Numbered from the stretch's first letter, positions 41,601-56,600 are shown. The stretch is 64,000 bases of DNA from Schistosoma haematobium (GCF_000699445.3 NC_067197.1:2300152-2364151); one strand, 5' to 3'. Notes: generated by a model not told the origin, from the letters alone. Numbers and translations: made by a program.

Positions 41601-44600
41601 TCCATTTGTTTCAGTATTATTTACAAAACATGTAAAATAACCATCATCATTAAATGGATCAAATTCACCAATACGTCTCCAATCCATTTCTAATCGACGT
41701 ATAGGAGGTATATCACCTTTTCTAATAATAAGTTTTTGTTCACTTGAAGTAATTGCATGCTTTTAAAAAACAATCAAACAATGCATAATTGATTATATAA
41801 ACACTTTAAAAGTATGGTTATAGAGCTTTTTTAATAACAAACAAGACTTATGTTCTAGTGAGAAGCAGTGACCAATGGAGTTCAACTGGGTCTGTTGTGA
41901 GATAGTAACTCACTGAAGACAATGGTGGACAGTGGCTCAATTTCATGGATGAGTTGAAGTTAGACATTAACACCGTTGTACGACGACCGGCTCAATGGTC
42001 TAAAGGATAAGCGTTTGCACACGAGACCGATAGGTTTAAGGTTCGAATCTCTTTCGTTACGAGATCGTGGATGCTCAATGCTGAGGAGTTCTATAGTAGG
42101 ACGAAACGACTGTCCAGTGCTTTCGGGTTTTCCATGGTGATCTAACTTCAATAGACTCATGATTTCAACTATTAAAGTTACTTATATTACTGCCAAATTA
42201 TGAGTGATATGTACATTCAAAGGTATTTGTAAAATGTTAATCCAACAAATTACATCATGTATTCTATTTGTTGCCTTTATTAACTTGTTTCTTTACAGAT
42301 GTTGAAAAACTATTCATCTAGTCTGTGAATTACTTTCATTGGTGAATACAATCAAAGTGATGAATATAAGTCTGATATATGATTATTAGATAACTTGATT
42401 TCAAATACCCATTCTTTTTTGCTTGTGAGATATTTCCACTGTCATATATGTTTTGTTAATATGCAAGGTTTAAAGGATCCAAATTCATTTATCTTGAAAA
42501 TAGTGATCTTTATCATTGTGGTAATGTCAAAATACACTTGATATTGTTTGCTTGTATCTTCCAATTGTTGTTATGGACTCCAACTGATCAGTCTCATGTT
42601 GATATATGTGCATCTTGTGCAGAATGCCTTGATATTGCTTTAAATCACAAGCTTTATAAGCAAAGATAAACTGTGGTTAGCAATGGAATCCATGACGCTC
42701 TTTTCGTGTCTCGAATAGGACGTAATGCGAGTCCTGGATTCCACTGCTAGGCACTATCCATCTTTGCTTATAATGTCAAAATACATTTGATTTTAACTAT
42801 AAGGCTGGTGTTTTAATCTTCTCGATATGATGAAATCAAAAACAGAACATTTTGACAAAATTATAGTGAAGCTAAATAGCTAATGTCCTAGTCATTTGAA
42901 TGTAATTTACCTGGGTATCTTCCAATTTACATCATCATTTTCAGTTATATATCTGTCGACTCCCAATAATGCAGTGAATATACTAAATTCTGTCTGAGTC
43001 TGAAATATAACCATTATTGATTCATTTTTGTGTTGGTTGCTTGAATATTCTCACTGAAGTATATGACTGAAAATGATCAGTCTTTTATTGGCATGTGTGC
43101 ATCCTGTGCGGATCACCTCAATATTGTCTTAAGTCACAAACAACATAATCAGGGATGCATAGTGGCTAGCAATGGGATTAAGGACGCGCTCCACTTCGCC
43201 CTAACTAAGACTCTTTAGTTAGATGAAATTACATCCTAGAGACAACGATCACTCCGGGACTCGAACCCGATACCTTTCGCTTCAAACATCCTTACGTTAA
43301 CAACTTAGCTACTGAGTCCAGATAGCCGTTAGCTCCATGTTATCTTTTAGAATAACAATAAAAGATGCACAACCCAATCTTTCCAGCTCAAAGATAACAA
43401 CAACTCCAGCATTGTGAGATATCATATGTCCCACTTCATACATTTTCCAGGTGACAATAGAGTTTATGGAAGATATTGTGTTGATCATATATATGTGGAT
43501 CGATAGATAGATAGATTGATAGATAATTCAAAACGTAAACATCTAAAAAGGAACTTGGTAGCTTACAGATATCATTTCTTGACTCATTGATGATGAACTA
43601 AGATTCACTGATGAATCATATTCCGGATTCAAATCCATACAAACCAATCTTGTTGGAAATGTTGAATCTGGATTATCATAAATTGGTTTAAGAATAATTC
43701 TTGGATCCGGTGATGCTGAATTCCGTGAACGAAAAAAAATAAACAATAAATTAAAAAAATCAAAAATACATGACATTTTTGGTGACATTAAAGCTAAATA
43801 TTACATCAAAATGTTTTATTATATAGAGTCATTACGGAGGTTACTTAGGAAAAAACTCCCATTAGATGTACAAAGTGGTAACTTTGGTATATGAATGTGA
43901 AACATCAACGCAAATAACTCCTGTTTTTAAGTAGATCAAAAGTTATAATGAGGTCTGTCGATACTGAAAGGAACTAGTCCGTGTCGGGTAGAGACAGTTA
44001 TTTACCTCAGTACGACATGGAAGATGGTCGTGCAATTTCGTGGATTGGTCGATGCTAGACACTAACACCATTGGATGCCGGCTCAGTGATTCAGTAGGTT
44101 CATTAGGTGTGGGATCGTGGATGCGCACTGCTGAGGAGTCCCACAATAGGACGAAACGGCCGTTCAATGCTTCCAGGTTTCCAACGGTGGTCTAACATCA
44201 ATCGGTTCATCATCTCAATCAGATAGTGAAAGGATAATACATAATCAGAACAAATGAAAGAACTGAACTTATTTTGTCTGCTGTCCATTCCATTAACTGA
44301 TCCATTGTATAAACAGTAGCTAACTGAGTACGATTGAGTTAAAGTTAACAATTTGAGTTCTGAGAAACTTCAACAAAACCTATGAAAATCAACGCGTTGA
44401 ATCTAATTTTAGTCAATTTACATCATCTTTGATATGGAGTCATTCAGATCCGCTTATATAGTCTATGTTCGTGTATTCACTTAACAAGCAGTATACATTC
44501 ATTAGTAATGAGGGTTTTAACGGTTTAATGAAGACTGTAAATGTTTGGTTATCTTTAGTTTTAGTCCATCAGAAGTCAGATAATTTAACAAGTTATATCC

Positions 44601-47600
44601 CGAAATCCGACATTAAGTGTAGTATTGCTATGTTAGTGAATATATTGCGATCATCCGTGATGATTGGCCAGATATCCGGCATTAGAATGATCTTCATCAA
44701 CAGTTTTGGATCCAATAATATAATCATTAACCAAATCGTATTACACCGATAAATTTAACCAATCAAGTTTAAGTTAGTGAAAGATTTTGGTCACTACTAT
44801 GCGCTTACTCAGCCATAGTGTTATACATTCATTCATTACTGTAAGTCGAGTATAAGCTGATATATTGTTCAGTTAACAGTTATATAATATACCCTTGTGG
44901 GTCAGGGTAATTTTACATTGGTTTTCAGGAGAACCAGACACCATCCGAACTTTCTGTGGCGCAACCACACAGGTACCAAGCACCCTGGTGGACCAATTGT
45001 TCAGTTAAGGAAACTAATAAATAATAATATGAACTGTAGATAATGAGTCCATGAAACTCCTATTATCTATTACCAATTACATAATCATACTACCCTTATG
45101 AACGTAGAAATATGGCGCCTCTATTTATGCCAAAAATATTTAGCACAGTTACTATGGTAACAAGAATTTTAAGATGAATTTAAATGAATAATTCCATGTA
45201 AATAGTGATGACACTGGTTGAAGTTAAAAATTTCTTTCCTGGTATGATTCTAACCAAGATAACTACTTTGAAAATCATCGAAGTATACTCTTAATGAATA
45301 CTTAGATGTAGTTAAGAATAAGTTGAGTATTTTGATGAAGTTTTGTTCTCTGAGCTGGATGGTTTGGTCGTGGAGCTTTCATCGTTCTTCTGAACGACAT
45401 CATCAGTACAAACTTCAGATAGAAGTGAAATGTTCGAATTTTTCAGCATGTGGTTCACAGCTTGTTCTGTACACCTCGATGTTGATTGGTTCTTAAGCAC
45501 CACCTGAGCTACAAATCTTCTCCACCATCTCAATTAGTGGAGTACTTTTTTATGTTTACTTATCATATAGTAAATATCAACTTTGAAAGTATACACAACT
45601 ATAGGGAAACTACCACTATCCATAAAAGTCAGTGAATACGATCAGTTATAACAGTCAAGATCGTACTTCTAGAGATCAGTTATATAGTATACAACATCAG
45701 GATGTCAATTAAACTTCACCATGGATAACCAAACGCGATAATGATCAATTCGGCTTAATCCTGTTCTATTTAAGGCATTATACATCATCTTTGTTCCTAA
45801 TTTGTTATAGTCATTTAGTTAATATCATCGTTATAACGTACTTATGTTCTTCAAATGTCTAAATAAATTGTTAGTTATATTCTATTGTTATTGGCTAAAC
45901 TATAATTTATGAACGAACCAATCAAATATAAAATGACAAGTCTTGGAATTTGGCGCGAAATATAGCTGATGTCAGTTCGTGATGAAAACTCTAAATCTAA
46001 TTCCTAACCTTAACCTCATCAACTATAAATCATAATTCTAATCCCTCGCATTGATTTTATAACCCTCATTTAGTCCTAGTTATTAGGTGAATACTCTCAA
46101 GGTCATTTTAGCGTCACTCATACTTACTTACTTACGCCTGTTACTCCTCGTGAAGGAGCATAGGCCGCTCACCAGCATTCTCCATCCAACGCTGTCCTGA
46201 GCGATCCTTTCCAGCTCATTCCAATTACTATTCATCCTTTTCATATCTGATCCTATTTCCCAGTGCAATGTGTTCTTTGGCATTCCACTTTTCTGCTTTC
46301 CTTCATAATTTCAAGTTAGTATTGCCCCATGATGCAGTTTGATGATTTGCGAAATGTATGTCCTATTCATTTCCATCGTCTTTTCCTAATTTCCTCTTCA
46401 GATGGAAGTTGGTTTGTTCTCTCTCACAGAAAGCTGTTGCTGATGGTATCCGGTCAATGGATGTTGAGTATCTTGTGTAGACAACCATTTACCAATACTT
46501 GTACCTTCTTGATGGTGGTTGTTGTAGTTCTCGAAGTTTCAGCTTCGTACAGTGTGACTGTATTGACGTTCTTATTGAAGATTCTGAGTTTGATATTGAA
46601 TAACAGATAGTTTTTTGAGTTCCATATGTTCTTTAATTGTAGGAATGCGGCCCTTGCTTTGCCAATCCATGACTTCATATATGGATCAGATCCTCCTTAG
46701 TCATCGATGATGCTCCCCAGGTACATCTTCCAGAGTTTCAACATCAAGAGTGATTGCATTGCTGTTCACTGCTTTGAATTTGAGAACCTGGCTGTCTTTA
46801 TCGGCATTTGTTTGTGTGTATTGGATAGGAGGGCTAGGTCATCTGCGAAGTCCAAATCGTCTAATTGGTTCTGAGCTGTCCATTGTATTCCATGTTTTCT
46901 TTCAGATGTCGAGGTCTTCATAATCCAGTCGACCACCAGAATAAAGAGCAAGGGACAGAGTAGACAGCCTTGTCTGACTCCGGTCCTTACTTGGAATGCA
47001 TCTGTCAGCTGTCCTCTATGCACGACTTCGCACTGTAATCTATCGTATGAGTTCCGGACAATGTTGACAATCTTCTGAGGAACTCCGTAGTGTCGAAGAA
47101 GTTTCCATAACGTTCTCCTATCTACATTGTCAAATGCCTTTTTATAATCAGTGAAGTTGATGTATAGTGATGAGTTCCACTCAACTGATTGTTCGACGAT
47201 CGTCACTCATAGGTCGTCCATAAATTACAATCTCACCAATGATATTATTAATTTTCAAAGGTGTTTTCAGTATACAATTCACAATATGGAATGAGTAAAT
47301 ATTGATTATGTAACTTACATATATTAAATTTAATTTCACCAGTTAAATTACTCATTGGTATTGGTTTACATTGAAATCGTAAATATAAACCACTTGTTAA
47401 TGGATAATTAACACGGAAATTTTCATCTGATGTACGAATAACTATATAAGAAGATAAGAAGTAAAGTGTAGGTAATTAATGTAAAAGTACTCAACTATTG
47501 AAATTATTACAATCTAAACAACCCGTCCCCAAATCTGTTAATAATTATCATGTGCTCATTAGTGACTGACTTTAAGAGGTATTTTCGGGAGTTCCAATAA

Positions 47601-50600
47601 AGTTCAAAAGGGTCTGTTATGATATAGTAACTCACTGAAGACAACAATGAATGGCGGTGCAATATCGCGGATTGGTTGAAGTTAAACATTAAAACCGTTT
47701 GTTACTGGCTCAATGGTCTATAGTTTACGTCCTGGGTTCGAATCTCATGGGTCGACATCGTGAATGCACACTGTTGAGGAGTCACACACCAGGATAAAAC
47801 GATCATCCAGTGCTTTTAGGTTTCCTGTGGTGGTGTAGCTGTAGTTGACTCATGAACTCAACTATTAAATTACTATAATATCGACAAAATAAAACCCTTT
47901 CTGATAATTAATGTGGAGTTTACAGAGACTTCTATTCAAAGATATAAGAAATCTGTTACTGAAGTAAATAATTCAATGAGAAAATAATATTGAGGGTTAT
48001 CGAGAGGAAATGCTGATACACTTCAATAAGACATAAATACAATCTTAAATGGATAAGTTCTCTTAACACTCTATGATGTAGTTGTCGAACTATTCGATTC
48101 CTACAGAAAATTCAAATCCTGTTGTATATTCAATAAAAAAACAATCGTTATTTATAGTAAACCTACCCTGATCATAATGATCTAATGATCCAGTAATGCG
48201 ATCTATAATCGCTTTGCTTAAATACAATTCAAACTGTTAACCTGTTACATGGATTATGGATATGCTTTTTTTTACTTTACAAGTCATTAAGTGTAGAACC
48301 GACGTTTAGAAAGCTAATGACAACCAGGATAAATAACGTTTACAAATGAATGATCATGAATGTTAGAATTGCCATAAGGTATCTATATCAGTAAGTCACG
48401 TTGTCCGATACAATATAATCGTTACAAAGTTTCTATCAATCTTAAATGTTGTTGTTAAGTACTGACTTCAAAATTTTAAAGTGGAAAATAACATACCTTT
48501 GTTAGTTATATCAGTGGTTTTGTTTAATTGATAATCAACAATTGTCCAAGTAGGTGTTTCACAATGTTTAGCATCAGGAGTAAAACCTCCAACGATAAAA
48601 TCCCATGTTGGCGGTTCTTCTTCCTTCTCATCATCGTCATCATCTACTTCGGATTCAATTGGTTCAGCTGCTTCAGCAAGACCTAATTCTGTTTTACTAC
48701 CACTAGTCATTGGTTGAACACGTATTATTGTTTGAATACGTTTAACTTCAACACCATCTCTATCACGTAAAACAATTCCTTCATAAATTCCTTCATGTTG
48801 TTCAGCAGCAGCCCAAATATTCAAATTCGTTTTATCTTGTGATGTACCTTCAGGGTGAGTTGAATCGGAATCCAATATCTTTACTTCATCATCTTTCTTT
48901 TCTTTTATTGTTTCAGGAATTGGTCCAATTTTCTTCCAATTAACACTAATATCTTCTTTACCTGGTTTTGTTCTTACTTGCACAATATATGGTTGCATAA
49001 ATGGAATAGTTATCTCAGTTGGTGGATTAATAATATCATCTGGGGTAACTATAATCAATAAAAATGAGAATTACTTGAGTGGTAATATATTGAATAAAGT
49101 CAAAAGCCGGAAATTGGTAATATAAAGAGTAGATTCTGATAGGACCAATCACTATAATACTGACAGCATACTTTATGCCTGATCACATGCACATTTGTAA
49201 CTGTAGTCTGTTAGTTAACATTATCACTGAGCTTGTAATGTGTTTTGTTTACGTTATATATACATACTTTTTCCAATACTTACTTACTCACTTACGCCTG
49301 TTACTCCTAATGTAGCAGAGGCCGTCAACCAGCGTTCTCCAACACACTCTGTCCTGGATCTTCTTTTCTAGTTTCATCCACTTCTTGTTCATTTTTCTCA
49401 TGTCTATTTCCATTTTTCGGCGTAATGTGTTCTTTGGTCTTCTACTTATCCTTTGGCTTTGAGAATTCCATGTGAGGGCTTGTCTTGTGACGCAGTTGGA
49501 TGCTTTTTTCCAATACAGTTTATCTTATATATAATTATAAAAGGGCATTGATGTTCGCTAATAGAGAACCTCTACTTTGTTCAGCTAACATATCTCTTCT
49601 TTTTAAATCACTTAATATTTCATTCAAATCATTCACTGATCAATGATTACGACTGAAAATCTGGAAGTACTAGATGTCCATTTCATTCTAGTATAGGACT
49701 CCTTAACAGTGTAAATCAACAATCTCATACGCGGAACTCGAACTCAGGATCTTTGGTCTCGCGTACGAACGCTTAAATTTTAGACCACTGAGCCAGAAGC
49801 CAGCAGTGTCAATGTCTAATTTCAATAGATCCATAATCTTGCACAATACATCATTCATTCTATAAGATGGATAACTATCTCATACCTAGGACGAAACGGC
49901 CGTCTAGCGCTTCCAGGTTTTCAATGGTGGTCTAGCTTCAACTGACTCATGATTTCAATCTGTGAAATTTCTAAAATCTCCACAAAACCCATTCTGACAA
50001 TAATCAACTGCTCACTAGTGACTGACTTCAGGAAAAACTCCTGGAGTTCTAGTGAGAAGCCGTTACCAGTGGAGTTCAACCAGGTCTGTTGTGAGATAGT
50101 TACTCACTGAAGACAATGATGTACGGTGGCGCAACTTCGTGGATTGGTTGAAGTTAGACATTAACACCGTTGGATGCCGGCCGGCTCAGTGGTCTAGCGG
50201 TTAAGTGCACGCGCGCGAAGCCAGTAGGTCCTGGGTTCGAGCCCCGCGTGGTGCGGGATCGTGGATGCGCACTGCTGAGGAGTCCCATACTAGGACGAAA
50301 CGGCCGTCCAGTGCTTCCAGGTTTTCAATGGTGGTCTAGCTTCAACTGACTCATGATTTAAATCTGTGAGATATCTCATACCTGATACAACTTAGATTTC
50401 ACTGATCAAAGCTTCAAGCATTCACAAAATCCTATTACAACGTTCATTTAATGGAACAGAATCGATTTCAGACTTTTTTTCCTCACTTTACTTTTCATAA
50501 TATTGAATCAAAAGTCTGTTAACTTTTTTTTTATCAGAAGGGGTTTTGTTGAGATTTTAGAAGTTTCACTGATTAAAATCATGACACTATCATGGAAAAC

Positions 50601-53600
50601 CTGGAAGCACTGGATAGTCGTTTCGTCCTACTCTCGGACTCCTCAGTAGTGCGCATCCACGCGGGATACGGGATACTAGTAAGAGTTGTTCCATAGTTTC
50701 TTGTTATAGATATTCAAAAATGAAGTTGTAAATATAGAACTTACTTTCATCAGCTTCTGTATCTATAATAACTGGTTTCATCATTCTTGTCCATTGTGGT
50801 GTATAAATAGGATCTTTACCTATGAAATAACCTATAATTGAATCATTTCCTAATTTAATTGTTTCATATGGTATTGTTAATTGAACTGTAAATGCTCCAC
50901 GTGCAGTATCGATAATTTCAGTTTTTCCAGGAATAAGAGTTCCATTAATAGAATACCAAATAGTATGATGAGTATCTAATATTTCAGGCTAAATTTAAAA
51001 TAACATAACATGATGTTAATGATAATGAATGAAACATTCTGAATGATTTCTAATATTCAATGATAAAATCAATACTGAAATTATGTATTCAAATATGGTT
51101 ATTAATAAATCAATTCAAGTGAGTGGTTGTCTTGTGACACAGTTGAATGTTTACCACAATGTATATCCTATCCACTTCCATCACTTCTTCCCGATTTATT
51201 CTTCGCTGGGATCTGGTTTGTTCTCTCCCATAGTAGGTTGTTGCTGATAGTGTCCTGGCAACGGATCCGAAATATTTTGTGTAGACAACTGTTAATAAAC
51301 ACTTGTATCTTCTGGATGATAGCTTTCGTAGTTCTCCAAGTTTCCGCCCCATACAGTAGAACTGTGTTGACATTTGTATTGAAAATTCTGACTTTGGTGT
51401 TGGTTGACAGATAGTTGTTTTGAGTTCCAGATGTTTTTCAATTGTAGATATGGTGCTCTTTCTTTTTCGATCCATGCCTTTAGATCTGCATCAGATCCAC
51501 CGTGAATAGAGCAGAAACTTAGAGAACTTCGAAAGCCATCATCCAGTAGATGCAAATGTTTATTCACAGTTGTCTACGCAAAACACTTCGGATCCGTTGA
51601 TTAAACACTATCAGAGGAGGAAGTAATCAGGAAGAAGTGCTGGAAGTGGATGGGATACATATTGAGGAAGGCACCAAATTGCGTCATAAGGCAAACCCTC
51701 AATTGGAATCCTCAGTGTCAAAGGAGAAGAGGAAGACCAAAGAACATATCACGCTGAGAAATAGAGACAGACATGAGAAAAAACGAATAACAAATAGATG
51801 GAACTACAAGGCAAGGGCCAGGATAGAGTGGGTCGGAAGTGCTGGTCGACGGCCTATACTCCATTAGGAGTAACAGGCGCAAGTATGTAAGTCATCTCCA
51901 ATGAATATGAACTTATACTCTTACATGAGCAGGCTTATAAATGCAATTCCTTCAACTAAATCTGTTTCCGCCTAACCTCAGTCAACTATGTAAACAAAAA
52001 CCACAATGAAAAACAGCACCAACACAACTTTCAATGTTTATTCTAAGAAATAATTATTTAATACAATGTATGACTGCATTGCAACTCCGCCTGAAGCACC
52101 TCTGTGGCTACTGCCCGTCCCAAGCTTAGATAAAGCAGGAGGGTTACGTATGGGGTGAGCGGCCCAATCCTGTAGAAAACTAACTCTCTAAAAAAACGCT
52201 AACCAGGAATGAAAATAATTCAAACCATTCAGAATCTGCCCTGGGAGTTAGAAAGTCTACATTTAGAAGAGTTATGACGCCTCATAGTGAAAGCCGAGTT
52301 CTTTTGGAAGTCATGAGGCTGATGCCTATCATGACAACCAGACTAAACAATAATTTAGACACATGCAATGCTCGTCAAATGTGGGAAACCGGGAAAGTCA
52401 TCCACATTTCTTCAGAAATAAAAAGATATAACCTGGAGGTGCTTGGAATCAATGAAACACATTGAACACAGATTGGACAACAAACACTAACTTAAGGGGA
52501 GCTTTTGTTATACTCCACATACACAAGGAGTTGCATTAATGCTAGTTACTTCCACTTTGTTTTCTTTAGGTTTCTTTTCATAATTGTTAATGCATTTCTG
52601 TGTGTAGTAGCATTAAATAAATAGTTTTAAATCAAATAAAGTCCAGTTCTTACATAAAACTGTCTATTCAGTTTGTTATTTTAACACAATAAAAACATTT
52701 TTCTAATTATCAGTATAGGGGTTGTGGAGATTGTTAAGTTTTGAATGAGATCATGAACCGATTGATGTTAGACCACCATTGAAAACCTCGAAACACTGGA
52801 CGGCCGTTTCGTCCTATTGTGGGACTCCTCAGCAGCGCGCATCCACGAACCCACTCACAGGATTCGAACCCAGTGCCTTCAGTCTCATTCATTTATTGAA
52901 AAACTTACTTTCACTTGACCACTAATCAGTGTTATTTGTGGATTATCTGGATCTTTTTTTATTTCATAAACTGTTAAAACTGGTGGATCAAGTATTGGCG
53001 GTGTAGGTAATGGGAATTTTCGATTGATTTCATCATCTTCAGGTACATCAGGTGGTGATGCAACATCTGTACAAGATAATTAAGATAGAAGAATATAAAA
53101 CAGTGAAATATTCCATAGTTAACAATAAGAACCAGTAATGTCTAAAAGTGTGAAAATTGATCAGTCTCTTGTTGACATATGTGTATTCTGTTTGGATTGC
53201 CTCGATATTGCCCTAAGTCACAAGGATTATAAGCAAAGATGGATAATGGTTAGCAGTGGAATCCAGTTTGACGAGCGTTTCGTCCTATTTAGGACTCGTC
53301 ATCATCTGGATGTACCTGCATCTCAGAATTAATAAATCCCGGAGTGAACATCAACTCTGAGATGCAGATACATCCAGCTGAAGACGAGTTCCAAATAGGA
53401 CGAAACGCTCGTCAAACTAGATTCCACTGCTTAAAAGTAATGTTCTCATTTTTATAAAGTTACTGATAGAGAAATGAATAACTCACTTAAAACATAATTG
53501 TTGAATTGTAAAGTTTGTTTTGACAATCCTATTTTCATGTTATTTTAATCAAACTAAAGTGTTCTTCTCGCAGGCATTGTTATAGATAACCTATTCCATT

Positions 53601-56600
53601 TGATTACTGATAAGTATTTATCAATGATCTAACTAGAATTTAAGCCATATCAGCTTCTATCTATTCAGTACCTTTAAAAAGAACTGTCATTTTGTTTAAT
53701 ACAAGATCACTGATTAACTAATAACATAAACTGTGAATAGAAGTATTCAATGTTAATATTCACGTAAACTGTATCAAATTCATTTTAATCAGAGAGCATA
53801 ACCACCATAGAAAACCTGGAAGACCTAGAAGCACGGGATGGCTGTTTCGTGCTGCTGAGGAGTCCGACCGTGGTTGCCACCTTGATGTGATTGTCAGGCT
53901 TGCCTATCGTGATGAACCAATAGAGCTATACTGGCTGGAACAGCTGTTCCTCAAAGTACTACTATGTCAGACAGGTTGGTTGAAGAACGGTAAGACTAAA
54001 AGCAACAAACCCAAGGTCCGAAGACGAAGTCGTATTACTGACTGTACAGAGGTGTGACGACAGTAAGGTGTTTACTTCAGACAACCATCATGACAGCGAT
54101 TTTGCCTTCCCACAAGGAGCAGTGGGGTTACAAAGGTCGACCTTGAAAATGCACACCTTACCTTATCCCATGGATATCCATCTCCGGCGGTAAGGTCTCA
54201 ACAAGTACGGAGCTAACACAAAAATTACTCATACAAAGGTCGTGTGTGACCGACCTCAGGCAGTTGTCCCTTGGGCACTGCGGTCACGCTTTCAGGTCAC
54301 TAAGACCACCTCTAATCCAATTTCCTTTTCAGGCACCTCCAGAAGAACCCTTCCACGGTGTGACACAACCGGGAAAGGTTAACCGCCCTCATACCTCTAA
54401 AAGTACTCAAGACCACTGTATTCATAATCAACCTGCTGAGGAGTTGCATACTAGGACGAATCAGCCATTCTTTGCTTCCAGGTTTTTCATAGTCATCAAG
54501 CTTTAATTGACACATGGATTCAAACTATTTATAAGTAAAATAATTTCAATAACTTACTAGGATCAATAACTACAACATAAAATGTTTCTTTTACTTCAGT
54601 TCCAATTCCTTTTGCAATACATTTATATTCACCAGCATCTTCTGGTTTAGCAAATTTAATTTGTAATAAAGCTTCTGATTGATAAGTAGTCAAATTCTCT
54701 TTAGTATTATAATCATTAGGTTTAGTTAAATATTGTCGACTTATAATTGGTTGACTAGCATATTCATTATTTGGTGTAATCCATTCATGTGTTACTAGGC
54801 CACCACGATAGGATGTAACTTTACAAATTAAATTAATTGGTTCACGTAATTTGACAATAACACGACGTGATTTAGTATCGATGGTAACAGCTATAGTTTA
54901 GAAGAAGAAAAATAAACGAGAGAATACACAACAGCAATACAAAAAACGGTACCATTTGTAGCATATATCATGTTTTGTTCTCTGAACTGGTTGATTTGGT
55001 TTAGCTCAGAGAACAAAACGTCATCTAAATGATCCAAATGAGCAACAAATCTTGCTTGTTTTGATAAACGTTTTTATTGAGTTCAAATGATTTGCTTTAA
55101 CAGTAAGTACTTCGTTACTATTTCAAGTATCTTGATAATGAAGTGAAGGAGAACACAAGTGTGGACAACCGAGTGATATTTAGCACAACATTACAGAGTT
55201 ACGTGGTAAAATAGAAAAATTATACTTTAATACTTAATTTGTAAAGTGTTCAATCATTGTCTCGAACTTCATTGTTGATGCATTTCTATACTAATTGCTT
55301 TCTATTCCCGTTCTTCCTTTCTTGATCTTCTCAATCTTCTACTGCAAGACATTACATTTCTGACTCGCGTTATATGCTACTTATGTCAATATAAGTAGCA
55401 CGCACCATAATAATACACGTCCATAATCATAAATTGCTCAAACTGTCATCTTTATTGATAAAATATTCAAAGAAGGGTATCATTATATTTTACTGAGAGT
55501 TTAGTGTATGATTAAGTTGGAAACAGATTAGAATAGCTAAATGATAAACAAAGTGACTCGGTTTAGGGATACTAGAGAATGTAAACCATGTGGATGATGA
55601 TTCATGAAGTAATCGTTATTTATACCGGATGACTTGAAATCTCTATCAATGACAGAGATGTATTTATACAGTTTGTTCTTCGTAACCCATGGTTTTGTTC
55701 ACTTTGTCCAAATTATGTTCTCTTAGTCTAACATTTTGAGTTGAATCGGTACTAATATATTTCTAATGACTCAATTTTCATCTGATTAGCTTTCATTATT
55801 TATCATTTATTTATTTGAACACATAGATATTGGTACGAAGGGTCATTGAATACATACGCACCACACGAGCCATTTGATTTGTTTGTGGGTTATGATACTA
55901 CCCGGGTGCCAAAAACAAACCAGGTGGTTTTCTTAGTAGGTCACACTTGGAGCCTTCAACCTAAAGGTCTGATCTACAAGGCAGTGGAACAACGTTAGGA
56001 GTCCCATGGTAGCCTGTGACCAACAATTGATTCATACTCCATTTGTCCCCTTAGGATCCTGGAACCCGTGTGAACCATTGGTTTGAAATTAGGGCTTTCC
56101 AACTTCCCTAGGTGGGTCCTCTATATCCACCAACTCAGTTAAAGCAACGGACATTCACTTTTCGTTCTTTCAACACCCTGCCGTTAGAAGGCAGTGAGTA
56201 GGTCTTTCCTGTCAGTAGCAGTATACATGTGACCATGTGAAACCGTTTTGAGAAGTAGAGCTGACTCTCCTCACCCTCATTTCTGCCAAGGGATTAATGA
56301 GGACTAGACAATAATGATAATAGTCAATATAGATTTATGAATAAGAATAAGATGAACACTGGATCAACCATAATACCACAACACTAATTGATACACGTGT
56401 GAATCCCACATGATATAACAGTTTCTTAAACATTGCAGGTACACCACTAATGATAAATGCTTTCTAGGACAAAAACTAGGTTAAAAGTTTCGTATGAATT
56501 TTCTTCAAGCACTTAAGATCATTACATGATTAAAAGGATAAAGTGATCTGATTCTTTTTCCAACATTACAAATCAACTACACAGTGGCACTTTAATGTCA

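Noticed and set aside
51118..51890. Second example of RTE 5' inversion by twin priming
   Set aside because: The reverse and forward pieces cover the same part of the element, which simple twin priming does not produce, and I found no shared TSD.
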